Shown in pieces: positions 50,274 through 55,578 of a stretch of DNA of 55,578 nucleotides. A model generated the notes under the pieces. It was not told where the DNA came from. It saw only the letters and a program-made list of their open reading frames with translations, and made no database searches. Numbering within the stretch: the first letter of the stretch is position 1; each line of letters starts with the position of its first letter. The translations under genes and the position numbers were made by a program. Source of the stretch: an uncultured Bacillota bacterium. GTDB taxonomy: Bacteria; Bacillota; Clostridia; Oscillospirales; Oscillospiraceae. The stretch is from NCBI GenBank assembly GCA_947649625.1, contig CANSSJ010000007.1, positions 1 through 55,578 on the forward strand, written 5' to 3'.

Positions 50274-51115
50274 GCCTCTGGTATACGCTGGTGGACCTGT
50301 TACCCTTCGAGTGGGCGGAGCCCGGGTCCATGTACTTCATGAAGCACGCCCTGCTGGCGGTGCTGGTGATCACCCCCCTGTTCGGCATCCTGTCCACCAT
50401 GGTGGTCCACAGTCGGATGTCCTTCTTCTCCGACGCCCTGGGTCACTCCGCCTTTACCGGCATGGCCATCGGAGCCATCTGCGGCTTTCACGAGCCCACC
50501 TGGGCGGCGGTGGTCTTCGCCCTTCTGTTCGCCCTGCTGTTCAACGTGGTGCGCCGCCGCTCCGCCCTGGCCAGCGACACGGTGATCGGCGTCTTCTCCT
50601 CCACCGCCGTGGCCCTGGGCATCTTCCTGTCCACCCTGGGGGGCCGGTCCTTCACCCGGTTCAACTCCCTGCTCATCGGCGATATCCTCTCGGTGGAACC
50701 CTCCAAGATTGGCGTGCTGGCCCTGATTTTGCTGCTGGTGGTTTTGCTGTGGGTGGTGTCCTTCAACCAGCTGATGCTCTCTGCCGTCCACCCCGCCCTG
50801 GCCGACAGCCGGGGGATTCAGGTGTTCTGGCAGGAGACGGTGTTCTCCATGGCCATCGCCGTAGTGGTTACCCTGTCCATGACCTGGGTGGGCCTGCTGG
50901 TCATCAACTCCCTGCTGGTCCTGCCCGGGGCCGCGGCCCGGAACGCGGCCCGGAACATGGGACAGTACCATCTCTTCTCCCTGCTGGGGGCTGTCCTGGC
51001 CGGTATTGCCGGGCTGATGACCTCCTATTACGTGGGCGGCTCCGCCGGCGCGGCCATCACCCTGTATCTGGCGGTGTGGTTCACCCTCACCTTTCTAATT
51101 CGGAAAAAGGGGTAA
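50270..51115 (+). CDS. znuB: Zinc ABC transporter permease
   Basis: 281 residues, about 8 membrane helices of the ABC-3 family. Signatures: HSRMSFFSDALGHSAFTGMA (about 44-63), then SDTVIGVFSSTAVALGI and RGIQVFWQETVFSMAIAVVV. The last codons (TFLIRKKG) have a near-copy about 590 nt downstream (TFLVRKK-stop), described under the repeat. The Shine-Dalgarno of the next gene lies in these codons. Confidence 0.95.
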   Translation: MSLWYTLVDLLPFEWAEPGSMYFMKHALLAVLVITPLFGILSTMVVHSRMSFFSDALGHSAFTGMAIGAICGFHEPTWAAVVFALLFALLFNVVRRRSALASDTVIGVFSSTAVALGIFLSTLGGRSFTRFNSLLIGDILSVEPSKIGVLALILLLVVLLWVVSFNQLMLSAVHPALADSRGIQVFWQETVFSMAIAVVVTLSMTWVGLLVINSLLVLPGAAARNAARNMGQYHLFSLLGAVLAGIAGLMTSYYVGGSAGAAITLYLAVWFTLTFLIRKKG

Positions 51116-51699
51116 AGCATGGACACAAAAAGACGGTCCAAGGCTATAAAAGAATGGTCCCTGGTACTCATTATTGTGTGTTTGATTGTCTGGGCAGTGA
51201 TTGGAATATCCTATTATGTTTTCCCGGGTGAGTGGAGGGTGACCAACGAAGTAGATCGGGCGATCAGAGAATGCCTGCCCGGAATCGAAGCATTCATGGA
51301 GAAAAACCGCACGTTGCTGGACGAGGCGCTCTCCCTCTGGGAGGAGAGCGAGTTCCGGCAGGAGGTGGAATTTCCCACAAACAAGCTGTATTACACCATC
51401 CCGCCGGTCAACGATTCGAGGACGGCGGATGACACCTCTGAGATACCGGAGGAGCTGATCGAAATTTTTGACCGGCTGGAGGGGGACGAAACAGAGTGGG
51501 TGTCAGTATCGCTGGAGCCGGATGGAATTTTACTGGGCTGGGGATTCCGAACCTATGTTGATATTTATGTTTTCCACTCTGAAAGATGGAAAAATCAATG
51601 GTATCACGAGGGGCAGGGGGGTAATTACGATTTAGGCGGCGGCTGGTATGTGTGCTTTTTTGGTGTGCTGCGCGGATGACCTTTCTGGTTCGGAAAAAA
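51090..51699 (+). repeat. Duplicated 3' end of znuB flanking an acquired gene
   Basis: ACCTTTCTAATTCGGAAAAAG (51090-51110) and ACCTTTCTGGTTCGGAAAAAA (51679-51699) differ at three positions. In the znuB frame the changes are CTA/CTG (silent), ATT/GTT (Ile to Val) and AAG/AAA (silent). The second copy ends in TGA (51700-51702). The segment between them holds the whole 186-aa gene, which is lower in GC than its neighbours. Confidence 0.7.
51119..51679 (+). CDS. Membrane-anchored protein of unknown function, 186 aa, probably acquired
   Basis: Unrecognised. A single transmembrane helix (about 13-35; WSLVLIIVCLIVWAVIGISY) is followed by an extracytoplasmic domain of about 150 residues with an acidic helix (MEKNRTLLDEALSLWEESEF), a Tyr-containing strand and a Trp/Gly-rich end (GGNYDLGGGWYVCFFGVL). 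The nucleotide composition and codons are less GC-biased than the operon. It lies exactly between the znuB 3' end and its duplicate. Its AAGGGG ribosome site is in the znuB tail, so it arrived together with that tail. Last gene before the thrS unit. Confidence 0.75.
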   Translation: MDTKRRSKAIKEWSLVLIIVCLIVWAVIGISYYVFPGEWRVTNEVDRAIRECLPGIEAFMEKNRTLLDEALSLWEESEFRQEVEFPTNKLYYTIPPVNDSRTADDTSEIPEELIEIFDRLEGDETEWVSVSLEPDGILLGWGFRTYVDIYVFHSERWKNQWYHEGQGGNYDLGGGWYVCFFGVLRG

Positions 51700-51728
51700 T
51701 GAGTCCGGGAAATGGCGGCCTTTGCCGC

Positions 51729-51757
51729 TTGACATTTCCCCCGGCGGGTGATATAGT
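51729..51757 (+). promoter_or_regulatory. sigma-A promoter of thrS
   Basis: TTGACA (51729-51734), 17 nt, TATAGT (51752-51757). Confidence 0.85.
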
Positions 51758-51764
51758 AGCCCTG

Positions 51765-51996
51765 TCAAAAATGGCTTTGACGGAGAAGCGGTCAAAATAA
51801 GCGCCCAGAGAGGAGCGCCAAGTGCTGAAAGCGCTCTGCGCGGAAGTTGACCAGTACCACTCCGGAGCCGCCCGGGAGGACCGGGACGGGGCCTCCCGTT
51901 ACAGAGGACACGAGCGACGGCGAAAGCCGTAAGCAGGGTGGAACCGTGGGATTTATTATCTCACCCCTGATTTATACTCAGGAGTGAGATTTTTCT
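51765..51996 (+). promoter_or_regulatory. T-box riboswitch, threonine specifier (ACC), upstream of thrS
   Basis: The T-box sequence AGGGTGGAACCGTGGG lies at 51935-51950. The specifier ACC (51856-51858) is followed by ACTCCGGAGC. The terminator ATCTCACCCCTGA (51958-51970) pairs with TCAGGAGTGAGAT (51978-51990), then TTTTC. Uncharged tRNA-Thr should allow thrS transcription. Confidence 0.95.
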
Positions 51997-52025
51997 TGCC
52001 CCTATCAAAACAGGAGGTCATAAAC

Positions 52026-53786
52026 ATGTCCGAAGAAAACAACCAGTATACCTTTGAAAACGAGGAGTACCGCCGCACCTACTGGCACACCTGCTCCCAC
52101 GTGCTGGCCCAGGCCATGAAGCGGCTCCACCCCGAGGTGAAGCTGGCCATCGGCCCCAGCATCGACAACGGCTTCTACTACGACTTCGACACCCCCGAGC
52201 CCTTCACCGAGGGAGAGCTGGCCGAGCTGGAGGCCGAGATGCGGAAGATCTGCAAGGAGAAGCTGAAGCTGGAGCGCTTCGAGCTGCCCCGGGTGGAGGC
52301 CATCAAGTTTATGGAGGAGAAGGGCGAGCCCTTCAAGGTGGAGCTCATCAACGACCTGCCCGAGGACGCGGTGATCTCCTTCTACAGGCAGGGGGAGTTC
52401 ACCGACCTGTGCGCCGGCCCCCACCTGGACTCCACCGGCCGGATCAAGGGCAACGCCATCAAGCTCACCGCCTGCAACGCCGCCTACTGGCGGGGGGACT
52501 CCAGCCGGGAGACCCTCCAGCGCATCTACGGCGTGGCCTTCCCCAAGAAGGACGAGCTGGACGAGTACCTGGCCAAGATCGAGGAGGCCAAGAAGCGGGA
52601 CCACCGCCGGCTGGGCAAGGAGCTGGGCCTGTTCATGCTCCGGGACGAGGGCCCCGGCTTCCCCTTCTTCCTGCCCAAGGGCATGACCCTGAAAAACACC
52701 CTGCTGGACTACTGGCGGAAGGTCCACAAGAAGTACGGCTACGTGGAGATCTCCACCCCCATCATGCTCAACCGCCAGCTGTGGGAGCGCTCCGGCCACT
52801 GGGACCACTACAAGAACAACATGTACACCACTGTCATCGACGACGTGGATTTCGCGGTGAAACCCATGAACTGCCCCGGCGGGATGCTGGTGTACGCCAG
52901 CGAGCCCCACTCCTACCGGGAGCTGCCCCTGCGCGTTGGTGAGATCGGCCTGGTCCACCGCCACGAGCTCTCCGGGGCCCTCCACGGCCTGTTCCGGGTG
53001 CGCTGCTTCAACCAGGACGACGCCCACGTCTTTATGACCCGGGACCAGATGCAGGACGTGATCCAGGAGACAGTCCGCCTCTTTGACGAGGTCTACTCCG
53101 TCTTCGGCCTGAGCTACACCATTGAACTGTCCACCATGCCCGAGGACCACATCGGCACTGAGGAGGAGTGGGAGCGCAACCAGGACATCCTCAAGGCCGC
53201 CATCACCGCTATGGGCAAGGACTTTGTCATCAACGAGGGGGACGGGGCCTTCTACGGCCCCAAGCTGGACTTCCACCTGGCCGACTCCCTGGGCCGGACC
53301 TGGCAGTGCGGCACCATCCAGCTGGACTCCCAGCTCCCCGAGCGCTTCGAGCTGGAATACACCGGCGAGGACGGTCAGAAGCACCGCCCCGTCATGATCC
53401 ACCGCGTTGTTCTCGGCTCCATCGAGCGGTTCATCGGCGTGATCACCGAGCACTTCGCCGGGGCTTTCCCCGCCTGGCTGGCTCCCGTTCAGGTGAAGCT
53501 GCTCCCCGTCACCGACCGGGCGGAGGAGTACGCCGAGAAAGTCGCTGCCGGCCTGGACGCCAAGGGCTTCCGGGTGGAGGTGGACGGCCGCAACGAGAAA
53601 ATCGGCAAGAAGATCCGGGAGGCCACCCTGGAGAAGATCCCCTACATGCTGGTGGTGGGCGACCGGGATATGGAGAACGGCACCGTCTCCGTCCGGCACC
53701 GCTCCGGCGAGGACCTGGGGGCCATGACCCTGGACCAGTTTGCCGCCCTGCTGGGGGACGAAGTGAAGGAAATGACCATCAAATAA
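52026..53786 (+). CDS. thrS: Threonyl-tRNA synthetase lacking the TGS domain
   Basis: 586 residues. The N-terminal TGS domain (about 60 residues in standard ThrRS) is missing: only about 15 residues precede the editing domain. Editing domain: HTCSHVLAQAM and CAGPHLDST. Catalytic core: motif 2 region HRHELSGALHGLFRVRCFNQ, zinc Cys in MNCPGG, motif 3 HRVVLGSIERFIGVITEHF. Anticodon domain at about 480-586. ATG 52026 has AGGAGGT upstream. Controlled by the T-box; single-gene unit. Confidence 0.96.
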   Translation: MSEENNQYTFENEEYRRTYWHTCSHVLAQAMKRLHPEVKLAIGPSIDNGFYYDFDTPEPFTEGELAELEAEMRKICKEKLKLERFELPRVEAIKFMEEKGEPFKVELINDLPEDAVISFYRQGEFTDLCAGPHLDSTGRIKGNAIKLTACNAAYWRGDSSRETLQRIYGVAFPKKDELDEYLAKIEEAKKRDHRRLGKELGLFMLRDEGPGFPFFLPKGMTLKNTLLDYWRKVHKKYGYVEISTPIMLNRQLWERSGHWDHYKNNMYTTVIDDVDFAVKPMNCPGGMLVYASEPHSYRELPLRVGEIGLVHRHELSGALHGLFRVRCFNQDDAHVFMTRDQMQDVIQETVRLFDEVYSVFGLSYTIELSTMPEDHIGTEEEWERNQDILKAAITAMGKDFVINEGDGAFYGPKLDFHLADSLGRTWQCGTIQLDSQLPERFELEYTGEDGQKHRPVMIHRVVLGSIERFIGVITEHFAGAFPAWLAPVQVKLLPVTDRAEEYAEKVAAGLDAKGFRVEVDGRNEKIGKKIREATLEKIPYMLVVGDRDMENGTVSVRHRSGEDLGAMTLDQFAALLGDEVKEMTIK

Positions 53787-53791
53787 AGGGA

Positions 53792-53823
53792 CAGCCCCGG
53801 CCGTATGGCCGGGGCTGATTTTT
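53792..53823. terminator. Bidirectional terminator between thrS and the serpin gene
   Basis: CAGCCCCGGCC (53792-53802) pairs with GGCCGGGGCTG (53807-53817), then ATTTTT. Confidence 0.88.
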
Positions 53824-55189
53824 ACACCTGATTCACAATTCCGATGAACAGGGGGATGTCCTGGGTGCGGATGACGAAGAGGAAGGGCCGGTCCAGGTCC
53901 ATGATACAGACCTCGGTGGGCTGGGGCGGGAGGCTGAAATTCTTGACAGAGATGATGGTGACGGCGGCGGCTTCCACTCCCTCCTCGTCCACCTTCACCC
54001 GGGCCAGCTGCTTGGCGTCGGAGACGAAAGCGTCCAGGTCGGTGAGGGCGGTCAGGTCGGCTTTCTCCGGGGCCAGCAGGTCGGTGATCCCCAGGGAGGT
54101 CAGGGCCTCTTTCAGGTCCAGGTCGGAGTTTACGTCGAATTTGGGCACCGACCACTGTACCTCCCCCCAGGTACAGGCGTCCCCGTAGAACTCCAGGCGG
54201 GAGAGAAAGTCGGGCTCATTCAGCAGGGATTCGGGGGCCACTCCCTCGTCGGGCAGGACAAAGACCATTTCACCCAGGTTGGTGAATATCCGGGCGGCCT
54301 GATAGCCGTCCCGGCGGATAAAGTTGGCGTCCTCGATCCTGTGCATGAAGTCCACCTTGCTCTCGTTTCCGGCGGCGTCGGTGAAGATGTCCTCCTGGGT
54401 ACCTTCCTCATGGAATTTGTCCACCCAGGCGGCCTTGTAGTATAGGGAGGAGACCAGCAGGGCCAGGAGGTCCGGCTCGGTCTGAACCACCGGCTGGTCC
54501 CCGCCGATGAGGCCGTTGGTCTGCTTGCTCACCCAGCTTGTGACGGCCTTGTCAGCCTCACTCTCCCCCATGGGGACGGCGTAGGCCCCGGCGTAGTACT
54601 TCTGAGCCAGGGCGTCCAGCGTCTCCTGGACGTAGTTCCCCTTCAAATTGCTGTTGAGCCAGACGGAATTACTTAAAATCAAGGCGCTCTGCCCGTCGTC
54701 GGTATACAGCGTCCGCCAGACGTGCTCTACCTGGTTCTGGAGGGCCTCCACACCTTCCGCCCCTATGGCGTCCAGCACCTGCTGCCGGCTGTCGCCGTTG
54801 GCGCACTGGGCCAGCATGGCCAGGGCGGACCACAGGGACAGGGGGGAGTAGATGGCATTTTTTCCCTCCTGGCCCGCCAACACCAGGGGGGTGCTCCTGG
54901 CGGTGAAGGCGGTCAGGGCGGCGTGCTCCGCCTCGGTAATGTGGCTGTTCTCCCCGCGGAGGGCGGCCAGGGCATCCTGATATTTGTCGTAGGCCTCCTG
55001 GTAGGCCTTCCAGCCTCCGATGGGGTCCTCCGCCGGTATCTGGGGCTGCTTGGGAAATTCCGGATAGACCGGCTCGGCCAGAGTATAGCTCATTTTCTCG
55101 GGCTCCTTTCTGTCGGGCTCGCCCGTACCGACGGCGCAGCCGGCCAGCAGCAGGACGGAGGCCAGGGCGAGGGATACGATTCGTTTCAT
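53822..55189 (-). CDS. Lipoprotein serpin (serine protease inhibitor)
   Basis: 455 residues. Signal with lipobox LAGC (Cys 18). A linker rich in Pro and Lys (about 25-75), then a serpin domain (about 90-455): IYSPLSLWSALAMLAQ, NSVWLNSN, LVSSLYYKAAWVDKF, WGEVQWSVPKFDVNSDLDL, the hinge VDEEGVEAAAVTIIS, and the end signature DRPFLFVIRTQDIPLFIGIV. Bacterial serpins inhibit host or own proteases, so surface anchoring suggests defence against gut proteases. The hinge is intact and inhibitory in type. ATG 55189 has AAGGAG 8 nt upstream. Family assignment firm, target unknown. Confidence 0.93.
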   Translation of the reverse strand: MKRIVSLALASVLLLAGCAVGTGEPDRKEPEKMSYTLAEPVYPEFPKQPQIPAEDPIGGWKAYQEAYDKYQDALAALRGENSHITEAEHAALTAFTARSTPLVLAGQEGKNAIYSPLSLWSALAMLAQCANGDSRQQVLDAIGAEGVEALQNQVEHVWRTLYTDDGQSALILSNSVWLNSNLKGNYVQETLDALAQKYYAGAYAVPMGESEADKAVTSWVSKQTNGLIGGDQPVVQTEPDLLALLVSSLYYKAAWVDKFHEEGTQEDIFTDAAGNESKVDFMHRIEDANFIRRDGYQAARIFTNLGEMVFVLPDEGVAPESLLNEPDFLSRLEFYGDACTWGEVQWSVPKFDVNSDLDLKEALTSLGITDLLAPEKADLTALTDLDAFVSDAKQLARVKVDEEGVEAAAVTIISVKNFSLPPQPTEVCIMDLDRPFLFVIRTQDIPLFIGIVNQV

Positions 55190-55315
55190 GGCGGAGTCTC
55201 CTTTCCGTTTTAGGTTCTTACTCTTATAGACGCATTTTTGGGGAAAAGGTTCCCGGTTTTGGAAAATAAAACGGGCGGCCACAGGCCGCCCGTTTAACTC
55301 ACATACGGGAGGAGC

Positions 55316-55578
55316 TTACTCCTCAAGATCCTCTCCGGGCTCCTCGTCCTCGTCGTCGCTGAGCTCCATGGCGTAGCGGGTCCCGCAGGCGGGACACTCC
55401 ACCTCGCCGTCGGCCAGGGCCTCGTCGTCCACCAGGATGTCGGCCCCGCAGGTGGGGCACTCCACCTCGAACCAGTCGTCGTCGTAGTCCTCGTCGTCCT
55501 CATCCTCGTCGAAGACCACCTCTTCCACGTCGGCCAGGTCGTCGGACAGCACGTCGATCTCCTCGCCCAGGTTGAGGG
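55316..55578 (-). CDS. CD1247-like zinc-ribbon acidic protein, C-terminal part (5' end outside window)
   Basis: The frame stays open to the window edge, so the N-terminus is missing. The visible end is extremely acidic, with two Cys pairs: CPTCGADILVDDEAL and CPACGTRYAMEL, a zinc ribbon. The reading LNLGEEIDVLSDDLADVEEV before it resembles the CD1247-type N-terminal helical domain found in Oscillospiraceae and Clostridium. The internal GTG at 55552 is possible but lacks a ribosome site. Function unknown; protein is cytoplasmic. Confidence 0.75.
   Translation of the reverse strand, partial: LNLGEEIDVLSDDLADVEEVVFDEDEDDEDYDDDWFEVECPTCGADILVDDEALADGEVECPACGTRYAMELSDDEDEEPGEDLEE

Noticed and set aside
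52005..54155. Long minus-strand frame antisense to thrS
   Set aside because: Low-complexity shadow; thrS motifs and its T-box fix the direction.

Overview
The window looks like a chromosomal piece of a GC-rich, spore-forming Clostridia member of the Oscillospiraceae type (Flavonifractor / Lawsonibacter / Pseudoflavonifractor-like). The evidence is Firmicutes gene order (rimP-nusA-ylxR-L7Ae-infB-rbfA-nrnA-truB-ribF), sporulation genes (spmA, spmB, spoIID), two T-box leaders, RNase Y, MgtE, a NiaR-type repressor and sigma-A promoters that are almost all TTGACA-17-TATAAT-like. No rRNA, tRNA, CRISPR array or complete insertion sequence was recognised.

Layout. 1-3946: 5' part of a PcrA/UvrD helicase gene, a secreted orphan protein, an AbrB-type regulator, and spmA-spmB. 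3978-14062 (minus strand): one long transcription/translation operon starting at a TTGCAA-17-TATAGT promoter, running rimP to ribF and ending in a duplicated membrane protein (DUF1576). 14237-14731: a small lipoprotein. 14810-21222: a branched-chain amino acid operon under a T-box whose specifier reads as a leucine codon. It encodes two complete acetohydroxyacid synthases, a deaminase-fold protein and IlvC. 21250-23277 (minus): an AT-rich acquired cluster of two secreted proteins and a 55-residue membrane protein next to a membrane-anchored XRE regulator. 23373-26611: a TRIC-type channel with an apparently leaderless mRNA, a polytopic membrane protein, two divergent small genes (one ribbon-helix-helix) and a 230-bp palindromic, probably transcribed element. 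26612-29654: ilvD, niaR and a lipoprotein. 29692-38119: proS, an MBL-fold hydrolase, rny with a structured leader, spoIID with a sigma-E-like promoter, a DUF3048 lipoprotein, and mgtE with a long attenuator-like leader. 38125-51679: an SLH-anchored phosphodiester-glycosidase protein divergent from a ten-gene operon: murJ, O-antigen-ligase-like, glycosyltransferase, two DUF4330 proteins, a glycosyltransferase-CsaB fusion, znuA, znuC, znuB and an acquired orphan. 51729-55578: thrS under a threonine T-box, a lipoprotein serpin, and the C-terminal part of a CD1247-like zinc-ribbon protein.

How it fits together. The murJ operon plausibly makes and exports cell-envelope polymer. Its CsaB domain would add the pyruvate ketals that SLH domains bind, and the SLH protein sits just across the divergent promoter. 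The ilv genes form two loci, one T-box controlled and ilvD on its own promoter.

Most unusual signals: (1) the 26259-26485 palindromic element, with outward-facing end promoters on both strands that direct transcription into it, beside a ribbon-helix-helix gene; (2) two genes, ilvC and znuB, whose last codons are repeated downstream of an inserted segment, with differences that are almost all synonymous; (3) the AT-rich secreted/membrane cluster with a perfect-consensus promoter carrying an operator-like dyad.
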